Shown here one piece after another: positions 42,628-51,883 of a stretch of 64,000 nt of DNA (within the stretch, counting starts at the first letter, position 1; the number at the start of each line of letters is the position of its first letter). The DNA is from Pseudomonadota bacterium (lineage in GTDB: Bacteria > Pseudomonadota > Alphaproteobacteria > Rhizobiales > Xanthobacteraceae): the NCBI GenBank assembly GCA_023422775.1, contig JAFAGM010000016.1, forward strand, positions 47,563 through 111,562, in the 5' to 3' direction. The notes below the pieces were generated by a model. It was not told the origin of the DNA. It made no database searches and saw only the letters and a program-made list of their open reading frames with translations. The translations under genes and the position numbers were made by a program.

Positions 42628-42753
42628 CCTCATCCTGAGGAGCCGCGCAGCGGCGTCTCGAAGGATGAATGTCACCGGCAGGGCCTCATGGTTCGCCCGG
42701 CGATGCAACAGCATCGTCTGGAGACGGCGCTACGCGCCTCCTCACCATGAGGG
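42628..42753. repeat. Intergenic palindromic repeat (family A)
   Basis: CCTCATCCTGAGGAGCC to CTCCTCACCATGAGGG with GTCTCGAAGGATGA inside. It lies between the converging carbonic anhydrase and asd genes. Confidence 0.85.
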
Positions 42754-42771
42754 TTCATCGTTGCTTCAAGC

Positions 42772-43806
42772 CTACGCCGCCTTCTTCTTTGCGGTGATCA
42801 GTTTGCGGTTGATCAGGGCTTCGGCGATCTGCACCGCGTTCAGCGCGGCGCCCTTGCGCAGATTGTCGGAGACGCACCACAGCGCGAGACCGTTCTCGAC
42901 GGTGGCATCCTCGCGGATGCGGCTGATATAGGTGGCGTCTTCGCCGGCCGCCTCGTAGGGCGTGACATACCCGCCGGGCTCCTGCTTGTCGATCACGAGG
43001 CAACCGGGCGCATTGCGCAGGATGTTGCGCGCCTCATCCGCCGTGATCGGATTCTGGAATTCGATGTTGACGGCTTCCGAATGGCCGACGAACACCGGCA
43101 CCCGCACGCAGGTGGCGGAGAGCTTGATCTTGGGATCAAGAATCTTCTTGGTCTCCGCCATCATCTTCCACTCTTCCTTGGTGTAGCCGTCCTCCATGAA
43201 CACGTCGATCTCGGGGATGACGTTGAAGGCGATACGCTTGGGGAACTTCTTGTTGATCAGCTCGTCATTGGTGTAGACGGCCTTGGTCTGCGAGAACAGT
43301 TCGTCCATCGCATCCTTGCCGGCGCCCGACACCGACTGGTAGGTCGCGACCACGACGCGCTTGATGGTCGCCTTGTCGTGCAGCGGCTTCAGCGCGACCA
43401 CGAGCTGTGCGGTCGAGCAGTTCGGGTTGGCGATGATGTTCTTCTTGGCAAAGCCCGCAATCGCCGCCGCATTCACTTCCGGCACGATCAGCGGCACGTC
43501 CGGGTCCATCCGCCAGGCCGACGAATTGTCGATCACGACTGCGCCCGCGGCGCCGATCTTCGGCGACCATTCCTTCGACACCGAACCGCCGGCCGACATC
43601 AGGCAGATGTCGACGTCGGAAAAATCGTAATGCTCCAGCGCTTTGACCTTCAGGGTGCGGTCGCCATACGACACTTCGACGCCGACGCTGCGGCGCGAGG
43701 CCAGCACCACGACCTCGTCGGCGGGGAATTTGCGTTCGTCGAGAATGTTGAGCATTTCCCGACCGACATTGCCGGTCGCACCGACGACAGCGACTTTGTA
43801 ACCCAT
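42772..43806 (-). CDS. asd: Aspartate-semialdehyde dehydrogenase
   Basis: Asd reduces aspartyl phosphate to aspartate semialdehyde, the branch point to lysine, threonine and methionine. The 344-residue protein shows the NADP-binding GATGNVGREML, the catalytic cysteine in NPNCSTAQLVVAL (about residue 129), YQSVSGAGKDAMDEL and RVPVFVGHSEAV. Length is normal. The start is the ATG at 43806, divergent from an uncharacterised membrane protein with 67 bases between. Its product feeds dapF, which is also in the window. Confidence 0.97.
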   Translation of the reverse strand: MGYKVAVVGATGNVGREMLNILDERKFPADEVVVLASRRSVGVEVSYGDRTLKVKALEHYDFSDVDICLMSAGGSVSKEWSPKIGAAGAVVIDNSSAWRMDPDVPLIVPEVNAAAIAGFAKKNIIANPNCSTAQLVVALKPLHDKATIKRVVVATYQSVSGAGKDAMDELFSQTKAVYTNDELINKKFPKRIAFNVIPEIDVFMEDGYTKEEWKMMAETKKILDPKIKLSATCVRVPVFVGHSEAVNIEFQNPITADEARNILRNAPGCLVIDKQEPGGYVTPYEAAGEDATYISRIREDATVENGLALWCVSDNLRKGAALNAVQIAEALINRKLITAKKKAA

Positions 43807-43873
43807 CGTTCACTCTCCGAGGAAAAATGCCGACCCCGCCGCTTCTTGCGGAAAGGGAAGAGGCAGCGCTTCT

Positions 43874-44767
43874 ATGCGAGAAACGCCGATTAGACAACGC
43901 GGCGTTTGGCGTTCGATGCATCCGATTTCGGCCGGTCCGGCCAGTTCCAATAATATAGCGACAATTCGCCCGGCGCTGACCGGCTTTGCGGATGAGGTCC
44001 GCGGCACGCTGGCCCGGCTTTGCGCCTACGGAATGACGCTCGCCCTCTTCGCCATCCTGGGCCTCGCCCTCTGCAATGCGCTGTCCGATGCGATGGTGGC
44101 TGCGCCGTCCACCAGGGCCGGCTGGAGCCAGGTTGAGCGCCCGGCGCAGGCATTTGCCGTCAGCCAAGCCAATTTACACGACAAAACAGAAGTTTACGAG
44201 ATATTCCGGCACCCCGCTGGGGGCCGCAAGGATACCCTCCGCTGGATCGCCGCCGACGGGAAGCCGGTCGCCGAACTCGAAATCTATCGACCGGGCGGCG
44301 AATACCAGCAGCCAGGTCTTGTCGGGCCAGGTCTCGTCGGATCAGGTCTTGTCGAGTCAAGCCTCGTCGTGGCCGGACTTTCCGCCGGTATGGATCAAGG
44401 CGATGCGCGCGAGCTCGCAGCCGCAGGGCTGATCGCCAGCAAATTCGGTGCGGTCAGCCTGCGCGCGCCCACCGGCAGCGCCGATGACGGCCGGGCCTGT
44501 CTTGGATTCATCAAGCGGATCAACGACCTGCCTTTGCAGATATCCGGCTGGTCGTGCCAGGGCGACGATCTGCCGGCCCGTCGCGCCGCGGTCGGCTGCC
44601 TGCTGAACCGGCTTGTTCTGCTGACCGCCGGAAATGATGCGAAACTGGCCGAACTGTTCGCCCGTGCCGAGCTCCAGCGCCGCGATTGCGCGACTACCGC
44701 TGCATCTGCCGCCCCGGTGGACTGGGTGACGGCGGCCGACAACCCCCGGCTCCGCGGCGGATTGTAA
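43874..44767 (+). CDS. Uncharacterised single-pass membrane protein with internal repeats
   Basis: A 297-residue protein (255-283 residues from later starts such as the ATG at 43916). One membrane segment (LCAYGMTLALFAILGLALCNAL, about residues 48-69) precedes an extracytoplasmic part. That part includes four units of about five residues (GLVGP, GLVGS, GLVES, SLVVA) encoded by 15-base tandem repeats at 44315-44374. Several cysteines (AACLGF-like and GWSCQGDD) may pair. No family is recognised. It is divergent from asd. Which of the two early ATG codons is used is uncertain. Confidence 0.7.
   Translation: MRETPIRQRGVWRSMHPISAGPASSNNIATIRPALTGFADEVRGTLARLCAYGMTLALFAILGLALCNALSDAMVAAPSTRAGWSQVERPAQAFAVSQANLHDKTEVYEIFRHPAGGRKDTLRWIAADGKPVAELEIYRPGGEYQQPGLVGPGLVGSGLVESSLVVAGLSAGMDQGDARELAAAGLIASKFGAVSLRAPTGSADDGRACLGFIKRINDLPLQISGWSCQGDDLPARRAAVGCLLNRLVLLTAGNDAKLAELFARAELQRRDCATTAASAAPVDWVTAADNPRLRGGL
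44315..44374. repeat. Four 15-bp tandem units within the 43.9-kb gene
   Basis: Units such as GGTCTTGTCGGGCCA, GGTCTCGTCGGATCA and GGTCTTGTCGAGTCA, plus a more diverged fourth, keep the reading frame (5 codons each). Confidence 0.85.
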
Positions 44768-44986
44768 CGCGGCCTTCGAAGCGGCCGATTTCGGCTGGCC
44801 TACGCAATTGTGGCAGCATCCGGCCAAGACACTGGTTTTCATGAAACTTTCTCGGTCCGCATCGCATTATTCCGGCACGGTGTGGCGCAATTGACCTAGC
44901 GACGGTGCGCCTGCCGTGGCTACAATGACGGTAACCGGATTTGGCCATCGGCCAGCCGCCTCAGGGCGGACAATGACGAGGATGCA

Positions 44987-45367
44987 ATGACCCGAAAATT
45001 CCCTGCTGCGAGCAAGCTCGCGATAATGCTTGCTGCTGCGTCCCTCGTCGCGGTCAGCACGACCTCCGCCGATGCCCAGTCCAGGCAGCGATATGACCGG
45101 GACGGCCGTCCCTATTACGGTGCGAACGGTCCCAACCGCTCGTACCAGCAGGGCCGCACCCGCGTTTACGTCACCACGCGCTCCTGGCTCGATGCCGGCA
45201 CCGAAGTCCTGCCCGGCGATCGCAAGTTCCAGGATTACGCATTCCCGCCGGCGATCGGCTACCCGTCGTTCGCGCGCGAAAACCTCAACCGGCCGATCGA
45301 CCGCCAGCCGCTCAATCCGCCGTCCGATATGGGCGGCTATCCGGAGCGGATCCCGCTCCCGTATTGA
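44987..45367 (+). CDS. Small exported hypothetical protein
   Basis: A 126-residue exported protein. The signal peptide runs through LAIMLAAASLVAVSTTSADA; the mature part is polar, with Arg/Tyr/Pro-rich stretches (SRQRYDRDGRPYYGANGPNR), TRVYVTTRSWLDAGTEVLPG and a closing YPSFARENLNRPIDRQPLNPP. It has no catalytic motif or cysteine and no recognised family. It is preceded by a 219-base region with no clear promoter and followed by a very strong terminator, so it is monocistronic. The start is the ATG at 44987 (GAGGA upstream). Confidence 0.78.
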   Translation: MTRKFPAASKLAIMLAAASLVAVSTTSADAQSRQRYDRDGRPYYGANGPNRSYQQGRTRVYVTTRSWLDAGTEVLPGDRKFQDYAFPPAIGYPSFARENLNRPIDRQPLNPPSDMGGYPERIPLPY

Positions 45368-45386
45368 TAGCGGCGATTGTCCGACG

Positions 45387-45420
45387 AAAAATGCCCGGTC
45401 GAGACCGGGCATTTTTGTTT
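45387..45420 (+). terminator. Rho-independent terminator of the 45-kb gene
   Basis: AAAAATGCCCGGTC-GA-GACCGGGCATTTTT is a 14-base perfect stem (or a GGT-CGAG-ACC tetraloop form), with the arms supplying A- and T-tracts. It can act in both directions. Confidence 0.93.
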
Positions 45421-45461
45421 GGTGATGGCTTCATGCTTGCGCCGTGTAGCAACCATTCAAC

Positions 45462-45588
45462 CCTCATGGTGAGGAGGCGCGAAGCGCCGTCTCCGGACGA
45501 TGCTATTGCATCGCCGGGCGAACCATGTGGCCCGGCTCGTGCCATTCATCCTTCGAGACGCTTGCTGCGCAAGCTCCTCAGGATGAGG
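45462..45588. repeat. Intergenic palindromic repeat (family A)
   Basis: CCTCATGGTGAGGAGGCGC to GCTCCTCAGGATGAGG with CATCCTTCGAGACGC inside. It lies downstream of leuB. Confidence 0.85.
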
Positions 45589-45656
45589 TTTGGCCGTGGG
45601 CGGCGAAGGACGTGCCGCAGGATGGGTAGAGCGAAGATGGCGTTACACGTTGTCCC

Positions 45657-46769
45657 TTACACGTGCAGCTTCTGCACTTCCTTCAGGATCGCCTCGCCCA
45701 TCTGCGTGGTGCTCGCCGCCGTCGTGCCCTCGGACTTGATGTCCGCGGTGCGCAATCCGCTGGCGAGCACTGCCGCGATCGCCGCATCGACCTTGTCGGC
45801 CAGCGCGCCCATGTCGAAGGAATAGCGCAGCGCCATTCCGAACGAGGAGATCATCGCGATCGGGTTGGCGAGGCCCTGGCCGGCGATATCGGGCGCCGAG
45901 CCGTGCACCGGCTCGAACAGCGAGCGGCGCTTTTTGGTCTTGGCGTCGATCTCGCCGAGCGAGGCCGAGGGCAGCATGCCGAGCGAGCCGGTCAGCATCG
46001 CCGCGATATCGGACAGCATGTCGCCGAACAGGTTGTCGGTGACGATGACGTCGAACTGCTTCGGCGCCTTCACCAGCATCATGCCGCCGGAATCGGCGAG
46101 CTGATGCTCCAGCGTCACGTCCTTGTATTCGCGCGCATGCACCTGGGTCATGACCTCGTTCCAGAGCACGCCTGACTTCATGACGTTGCGCTTTTCCATC
46201 GAGGTCACCTTGTTGCGGCGCTTGCGCGCCAGGTCGAAGGCGACGCGGCCGATGCGCTCGATCTCGTAGGTGTCGTAGACTTGCGTATCGATGGCGCGCT
46301 TCTGGCCGTTGCCGAGATCGGTGATGGTCTTCGGCTCGCCGAAATAGACGCCGCCGGTGAGTTCGCGCACGATCATGATGTCGAGGCCTTCCACCGCCTC
46401 GCGCTTCAGGCTGGAAGCCTCCGCCAGCGCCGGATAGCACACCGCAGGCCGCAGGTTGGCGAACAGGCCGAGATCCTTGCGCAGCCGAAGCAGACCGGCT
46501 TCCGGCCGCACCTCGTAGGGCACGCTGTCCCATTTCGGGCCGCCGACGGCGCCGAAGATGATGGCGTCGGCCGCCTTGGCCTTGTCCATGTCGGCTTCCG
46601 AGATCGACACCTTGTGGGCGTCGTAGGCGGAGCCGCCGACCAGCCCCTGCTCGGTCTCGAACGACGCGATGCCCTGCTTGTTCAGCCAGTCGATCAGGCG
46701 CTGCACCTCGCCCATCACTTCGGGGCCGATGCCGTCGCCGGGGAGAAGCAGCAGTTTATGGGTCGCCAT
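45657..46769 (-). CDS. leuB: 3-isopropylmalate dehydrogenase
   Basis: LeuB oxidises and decarboxylates 3-isopropylmalate, the step after LeuCD. The 370-residue protein has LLLLPGDGIGPEVMGEVQ at the start, the substrate loop LLRLRKDLGLFANLRPA, and VTDNLFGDMLSDIAAMLTGSLGMLPSAS followed by FEPVHGSAPDIAGQGLANPIAMI. The ATG at 46769 has AAGGACC upstream; the frame runs open through an upstream repeat, which must be leader. leuB is 7 kb from leuD and on the opposite strand, so the leu genes here are not one operon. Confidence 0.98.
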   Translation of the reverse strand: MATHKLLLLPGDGIGPEVMGEVQRLIDWLNKQGIASFETEQGLVGGSAYDAHKVSISEADMDKAKAADAIIFGAVGGPKWDSVPYEVRPEAGLLRLRKDLGLFANLRPAVCYPALAEASSLKREAVEGLDIMIVRELTGGVYFGEPKTITDLGNGQKRAIDTQVYDTYEIERIGRVAFDLARKRRNKVTSMEKRNVMKSGVLWNEVMTQVHAREYKDVTLEHQLADSGGMMLVKAPKQFDVIVTDNLFGDMLSDIAAMLTGSLGMLPSASLGEIDAKTKKRRSLFEPVHGSAPDIAGQGLANPIAMISSFGMALRYSFDMGALADKVDAAIAAVLASGLRTADIKSEGTTAASTTQMGEAILKEVQKLHV

Positions 46770-46789
46770 GGGGAGGTCCTTGCTTTGTT

Positions 46790-46886
46790 CGTCATTCCGG
46801 GACGGCGCAACGCGCCGGACCCGGAATCCCGAGATTGGATACAACGAGATTCCGGGTTCGTGGCTTCGCCACGCCCCGGAATGACG
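46790..46886. repeat. Intergenic palindromic repeat (family D)
   Basis: CGTCATTCCGGGACGGCG to CCACGCCCCGGAATGACG, with CGGAATCCCGAGATTGG and AACGAGATTCCGGG inside. It is in the leuB leader. Confidence 0.85.
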
Positions 46887-46999
46887 GGTCGCGCCGAGTG
46901 CTAAAACGCCGGAAGCGGATTGGCAAGGCACCGCGGACACGGCAGAAATGACGGGCAAAGAGCAACCCGCAGCCCCAAGAAGGCAACAAGACGGACCTC

Positions 47000-47863
47000 A
47001 TGACCACAGCCATCGTGTTCGCCTTTGCTTCGGCCTTCTTCCTCGGGGCCGGGGTCGTCCTGGCACAATTGGGCTTGCGGACGGTCGAGCCGTTGTCGGG
47101 GGCCGCGATCAGCGTTCCGACCTTCACCGTTCTGTTCCTGCTGCTGTCGCCGCTGATCCTGCAGGGCGAACCGGTGGTCTGGCGCGCCCTGCCGGTCTTC
47201 ATGGCGATCGGCCTGTTCTTCCCGGCCGCGCTGACGCTGCTGACCTTCGCCTCCAACCGGGCGCTCGGACCCGTCATCACCTCGACGCTCGGCAACCTCG
47301 CGCCGCTTTTTTCGGTGACGGCGGCCGTGGTCCTGCTGCAGGAGCCGCTGCACCCGCCGCAACTACTTGGCCTCGTGGTCGCGGTCGCCGGGGCTGCGAT
47401 GATCACCGTGACCCGGCCGCGCGACCTCGGGCACTGGCGAAGCTGGGCGCTGCTGCTGCCGCTCTGCAGTGCGCTGGTGCGGGGTGCAACGCCGCCGATC
47501 ATGAAACTCGGGCTCGAGGTATGGCCGAGCCCACTCTGGGCCTGCCTGATCGGTTACGTGATGTCCTCGATGGTGGTGCTGACGGTGCAACGCGTCCGCA
47601 AGGGCAGCTTCATGGTGCAGGCGCCGCGCGCGGGCCGGTTCTGGTTCGCGATGACCGGAATCAGCAACGGGCTGAGCGCGCTCAGCCTGTTCATCGCGGT
47701 TCGCAACGGCCCGATCACGCTGGTGGCGCCGCTCGCCGCCATCTATCCGCTGGTCACGGTGGGGCTGAGCGCGATGCTGCTCAAGCATATCGACATTACC
47801 GCGCGCATCGTGGCCGGGACCACGCTGACCGTGATCGGCGTCGCCCTGGTGCTGATCGGCTGA
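47000..47863 (+). CDS. EamA/DMT family transporter
   Basis: A 287-residue membrane protein with about ten hydrophobic segments and two EamA repeats (GLRTVEPLSGAAISVPTFTVLFLLLSPLIL in the first, SALVRGATPPIMKLGLEVWPSPLWACLIGYVM in the second). DMT exporters move amino acids, nucleotides or other small metabolites out of the cell; the substrate is not readable from sequence. It is followed by an MFS gene after 92 bases on the same strand, perhaps as one unit. The start is the ATG at 47000. Confidence 0.88.
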   Translation: MTTAIVFAFASAFFLGAGVVLAQLGLRTVEPLSGAAISVPTFTVLFLLLSPLILQGEPVVWRALPVFMAIGLFFPAALTLLTFASNRALGPVITSTLGNLAPLFSVTAAVVLLQEPLHPPQLLGLVVAVAGAAMITVTRPRDLGHWRSWALLLPLCSALVRGATPPIMKLGLEVWPSPLWACLIGYVMSSMVVLTVQRVRKGSFMVQAPRAGRFWFAMTGISNGLSALSLFIAVRNGPITLVAPLAAIYPLVTVGLSAMLLKHIDITARIVAGTTLTVIGVALVLIG

Positions 47864-47955
47864 TCCCGTTGCCGGATCGGCAAGACACTGTTGCGTATCA
47901 CGCGCCTGTGCAAGCAGGCCTCCGCCTGTCAGAATGAAGACTGCCGGAGTTTTCA

Positions 47956-49146
47956 GTGCGATCCCCAGACGCTACCCAACGCTACCCGCATCCCGCGCGG
48001 CTGATCCTTACCCTGTCGCTGGCGCCGACGGTCGGCCTCGGCATCGGCCGCTTTGCCTATGCGCTGGTGCTGCCTGATATGCGCGACACGCTGGCCTGGT
48101 CGTACTCCGCGGCCGGCTTCATGAACACGATCAACGCCGCCGGCTATCTCGTGGGCGCCCTGCTGGCGTCGCGCATGATCGCGCGGTTCGGGCTCGTGGC
48201 CTCGGTGCGCTGGGGCACGCTGGCCTGCGTGCTGTCGCTGGCGCTATGCGCGGCGTCAGGCAATTTCTATGTCCTGAGTTTCGCCCGCCTGCTGGCAGGC
48301 GTCGGCGCCGCGGCCGGGTTCGTCGGCGGCGGCGCGCTCGCCGCGACCATTGCGCAGTCGCGGCCCGAACGGGCGAACTTCCTGCTCAGCCTGTTCTATG
48401 CCGGCCCCGGCATCGGCATCCTGTCGTCGGGACTGGTGGCGCCGTTCGTCCTGCAATGGTTCGGGCCGGGCTCGTGGTGGATCGTGTGGTGGGCGATGAC
48501 GGCGCTGGCGGTCATCATGACCATTCCCGTCCTGCTCGCGCCGCTCCATGCCGACCCCATGACCGCCCAGACGGCAACGGCGAAATTCGCGATCACACCG
48601 GTCCTGATCTATCTCGCCGGCTACTTCCTGTTCGGCGCCGGCTACATCGCCTACATGACCTTCATGATCGCCTATGTGCGCGATGCCGGCGGCGGCGCAG
48701 CGGCGCAGAGCGCGTTCTGGAGCCTGATCGGTCTCAGCGCCTTCGTCACGCCATGGGTATGGCGCCGCGTGCTGGCGCTCGACCGCGGCGGCCTCGCCAC
48801 CACGATCATCCTCGGCGTCAACGCCATCGGCGCGGCGATGCCGATCTTCGGCCACTCGGTATGGCTGCTGGCGCTGTCGGCGCTGGTATTCGGCGTCGCC
48901 TTCTTCGCGGTGGTCGGCTCCACCACGGCCTTCGTCCGCTTCAACTATCCGCCGCAGGCATGGCCCGTCGCGATCGCAGCCATGACGATTTCATTCGGCA
49001 TCGGCCAGACGCTGGGCCCGATCGTGGTCGGCGCGATCACGGACGCGATGGGCAGCCTGTCGTTCGCGCTGAATGTCTCGGCCGCGATGCTCGCGCTCGG
49101 CGCGGTGCTGTCGGCGTTTCAGCGGAAGCTGGCGCGGAAGCCGTAA
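47956..49146 (+). CDS. YbfB/YjiJ-family MFS transporter
   Basis: A 396-residue major-facilitator protein with 12 predicted helices. It starts at a GTG (47956) with GGAG 7 bases upstream. The YbfB/YjiJ hallmark GIGRFAYALVLPDMRDTLAWSYSAAGFMNTINAAGYLVG lies in helices 1-2, and the central HADPMTAQTATAKFAITPVLI linker joins the two halves. Substrates of this family are mostly unknown and efflux is probable. It is preceded by the EamA exporter gene. Length and helix pattern are complete. Confidence 0.9.
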   Translation: MRSPDATQRYPHPARLILTLSLAPTVGLGIGRFAYALVLPDMRDTLAWSYSAAGFMNTINAAGYLVGALLASRMIARFGLVASVRWGTLACVLSLALCAASGNFYVLSFARLLAGVGAAAGFVGGGALAATIAQSRPERANFLLSLFYAGPGIGILSSGLVAPFVLQWFGPGSWWIVWWAMTALAVIMTIPVLLAPLHADPMTAQTATAKFAITPVLIYLAGYFLFGAGYIAYMTFMIAYVRDAGGGAAAQSAFWSLIGLSAFVTPWVWRRVLALDRGGLATTIILGVNAIGAAMPIFGHSVWLLALSALVFGVAFFAVVGSTTAFVRFNYPPQAWPVAIAAMTISFGIGQTLGPIVVGAITDAMGSLSFALNVSAAMLALGAVLSAFQRKLARKP

Positions 49147-49267
49147 GCGTCGCGTTCGCGTGCGGCAGTTTGTTACCTCGATCGACGCAGTCCTGTGGTA
49201 AGGTTCCCGCCCGCCACGGCACACCAACGGACACAAGACGCACAACCGATCATGGAGTTGAGGGGTC

Positions 49268-50926
49268 ATGACCTATTTTGATCTCGGGCCGTACAGCCGC
49301 AAAATCACCACCTCATCGCAGGACGCCCAGATCTGGTTCGACCGGGGCCTCAACTGGCTGTTCGGATTCAACCACTACGAAGCGATCAAGTGTTTTCAGA
49401 AGGCGCTGGGCCACGATGGCGAATGCGCGATGGCGCATTGGGGCATCAGCTACGCCTCCGGCCCCAACTACAACCTGCCCTGGGTTCGCTACGACCCGGT
49501 CGGGAGACAGAATGCGCTGTCGGCATCCTACGACGCCATGCAGGCGGCACTCGCGCATGCCGGCAAGGCAAGTCCGGTCGAGCAGGCGATGATCAAGGCG
49601 CTGACCGCGCGCTATCCGCAGCGCGAGGCGATCGAGGACATGTCGCCCTGGGACAAGGCCTACACCGGCGAAATGCGAAAAATCTTCGCGGCCTATCCCG
49701 ACGACCTCGAGGTCCGCGCGGTGCTTGCCGAATCGATCATGAACGAGACGCCGTGGCAGATGTGGGACCTGCCTTCGGGCAAACCGGCCGAGGATGCGGG
49801 CACCGAGGAATGCAGGACCGTGCTGGAATACGCGCTGGAGCGAATTCCGGCCGCGTGGGATCACCCGGGCTTGCTGCATCTCTATGTTCACCTGATGGAA
49901 ATGTCGCCGTTCCCGCAAGCCGCGTTGCGGGCCGGCGATCGCTTACGCGAGATCGTGCCGGACTCCGGCCACCTCATCCATATGCCGACCCATCTCGACG
50001 TGCTGTGCGGGCACTACAGGGACGTCCTTGTCTACAATCAAAAGGCGCTGGAAACCGACCGCAGGTTCCTCGCCTATTCGGACGATCCGGGCGTCTATCT
50101 CGTCTACGTCATTCACAACTTCCATTTTGCGATCTACGGCGCCATGTTCCTCGGCCAGTATACGCCCGCCATCGCCGCGGCGGAGGAACTGATCGCGACG
50201 ATCCCCGAGGCTGTGCTGCGTATTCCATCGCCGCCGATGGTGGATTTTCTCGAGGGCTATCTGACGATGAAGCAGCACGTCCTGGTGCGCTTCGGCAAAT
50301 GGCACGAGATCATCGCGCAGGAACTACCGAAGGACAGAGAGCTTTATTGCTCGAATGTCGCCATGATCCACTACGCCAAAGCCGTTGCGCATTCGGCGCT
50401 TGGCAATGTCGCCGCGGCCGAGAAGGAGAAGGCCTCGTTCATGGTGGCGAAGGCCCGCGTGCCCGAGAGCCGTCGCGTCCACAACAACAAGATGGTCAAT
50501 CTGCTTGGCGTCGCCGAGGCGATGCTGAACGGCGAGCTGGAATATCGGAAAGGCAATTTTGACATTGCCTTCGCGCATTTGCGCAAGTCCGTCGAAATCA
50601 GCGACGGACTGCCCTATGACGAACCGTGGGGATGGATGCAGCCGACCCGCCACGCGCTCGGCGCGCTTCTTTTGGAGCAGGGCCGGATCGACGAAGCCGA
50701 GGCGGTCTACCGCTCCGATCTCGGCCTCGACGGCAGACTGAGCCGCGCCTGCCAGCATCCCGATAATCTCTGGTCGCTGCACGGCTTGCACGAATGCCTG
50801 ATCCGCCGCGGCGAAAAGGCCGAGGCGGCCTTGATCAAACAGAGGCTGGATCTGGCGCAGGCGCGGGCGGAAATTCCGATCAAGGCGTCGTGCTTCTGCC
50901 GGCGGATGGATCTGGCGGCGGCGTAG
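49268..50926 (+). CDS. TPR-repeat protein
   Basis: A 552-residue soluble protein built of tetratricopeptide-like helical repeats: NWLFGFNHYEAIKCFQKALGHDGECAMAHWGISYASG near residues 29-65 and the final LGALLLEQGRIDEAEAVYRSDLGLDGRLSRACQHPDNLWSLHGLHECLIRRGEKAEAA are clear. A central His-rich segment (HPGLLHLYVHLMEMSP, GHLIHMPTHLDVLCGHY) gives this family its signature and might hold a metal; that is a guess. No signal peptide is seen. Function is unknown. The start is the ATG at 49268 (TTGAGGGG upstream). Confidence 0.85.
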   Translation: MTYFDLGPYSRKITTSSQDAQIWFDRGLNWLFGFNHYEAIKCFQKALGHDGECAMAHWGISYASGPNYNLPWVRYDPVGRQNALSASYDAMQAALAHAGKASPVEQAMIKALTARYPQREAIEDMSPWDKAYTGEMRKIFAAYPDDLEVRAVLAESIMNETPWQMWDLPSGKPAEDAGTEECRTVLEYALERIPAAWDHPGLLHLYVHLMEMSPFPQAALRAGDRLREIVPDSGHLIHMPTHLDVLCGHYRDVLVYNQKALETDRRFLAYSDDPGVYLVYVIHNFHFAIYGAMFLGQYTPAIAAAEELIATIPEAVLRIPSPPMVDFLEGYLTMKQHVLVRFGKWHEIIAQELPKDRELYCSNVAMIHYAKAVAHSALGNVAAAEKEKASFMVAKARVPESRRVHNNKMVNLLGVAEAMLNGELEYRKGNFDIAFAHLRKSVEISDGLPYDEPWGWMQPTRHALGALLLEQGRIDEAEAVYRSDLGLDGRLSRACQHPDNLWSLHGLHECLIRRGEKAEAALIKQRLDLAQARAEIPIKASCFCRRMDLAAA

Positions 50927-50962
50927 CGGATCAGCATTGTTGCATCACACGCCATGCAGAAC

Positions 50963-51063
50963 CCTCATCCTGAGGAGCCCGCGGAGCGGGCGTCTCGAAG
51001 GATGAAGGCCACAGACGGGCCTCATGGTTCGAGACGCGCGTTCCGCGCTCCTCACCATGAGGG
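50963..51063. repeat. Intergenic palindromic repeat (family A)
   Basis: CCTCATCCTGAGGAGCC to GCTCCTCACCATGAGG, with CGTCTCGAAGGATGAAG and GTTCGAGACGCGC inside. It lies between two convergent genes. Confidence 0.85.
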
Positions 51064-51080
51064 ACTAGTGACGCAGTAGA

Positions 51081-51866
51081 TCAACTCCCGCTGAACGAAT
51101 TGTATCCCTGGTCCTCCCAGAAGCCGCCCTTGTAGTCGTTGGTGACTTCCATCGACATCACGTATTTCGGGTTCTTGAAGCCGAGCTTGGTCGGCACGCG
51201 GATCTTCATCGGAAAGCCGTATGCGCGCGGCAGGATCTCGTCGCCGAACTTGAAGGTCATCTGGGTCTGCGCATGCAGCGCGGTCGGCATGTCGAGCGGC
51301 GAATTGTAGCCGTCCTTGTCCGCGCACTGGAACCAGACGTATCTGGCGCGCGTATCGGCACCGATGATCTTGAGGAAATCGCGCAGCGGCGTGCCGGTCC
51401 AGCTTCCGATCGCGCTCCACCCTTCCACGCAGATGTGGCGCGTTACCTGCTTGACCTGCGGCAGCGCGTAGAGCTCCTCCAGCGTCCACGGCTTCCTGTT
51501 CTCGACGAGGCCGCGCACCTCCAGCTTCCAGCTCTTGCCGTCGACATCAGGCGCGTCATCGAGATCGTAATAGGCGTTGAACGGAAATGGTTTCGTAATC
51601 GCGCTCTCCGGGAAGGTCGGCGCCATCGCATTCGGATTGAACATCAGCGCCTGCACGCCGTCATTGAATTTCGACACCTGCTTCAGCATCTCTTCAGCCG
51701 AGAAACTGTCCGAGACGTCACAGCCCGTCAGCAGCGTCAGCGCGCCGAGGCTGGCGCCGCCCGAAATGAAACGCCGGCGTGTCAGATCCGGCATCGTCTT
51801 GACGGCGTCCCTGACAAGAAGCGTCTTGTCGACGCCCGGGATCAGCAGATTGCGCATGCGGCCCAT
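51081..51866 (-). CDS. Periplasmic molybdopterin-dependent oxidoreductase (sulfite oxidase fold)
   Basis: A 261-residue Tat-exported protein. The twin-arginine motif TRRRFISGGASLGALTLLTGC begins near residue 29 and ends in a lipobox-like LTGC, so a Tat lipoprotein is possible. The oxidoreductase domain has the molybdenum cysteine in TRHICVEGWSAIGSWTGTPLRDF. WFQCADKDGYNSPLDMPTALH, YGFPMKIRVPTKLGFKNPKYV and the C-terminal GFWEDQGYNSFSG are typical of the YedY/MsrP-like group. The b-type cytochrome gene 17 bases upstream is its likely electron partner. The substrate (sulfoxides or other) is not shown. Confidence 0.9.
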   Translation of the reverse strand: MGRMRNLLIPGVDKTLLVRDAVKTMPDLTRRRFISGGASLGALTLLTGCDVSDSFSAEEMLKQVSKFNDGVQALMFNPNAMAPTFPESAITKPFPFNAYYDLDDAPDVDGKSWKLEVRGLVENRKPWTLEELYALPQVKQVTRHICVEGWSAIGSWTGTPLRDFLKIIGADTRARYVWFQCADKDGYNSPLDMPTALHAQTQMTFKFGDEILPRAYGFPMKIRVPTKLGFKNPKYVMSMEVTNDYKGGFWEDQGYNSFSGS

Positions 51867-51883
51867 GACTGTGCTCCCTTGAA

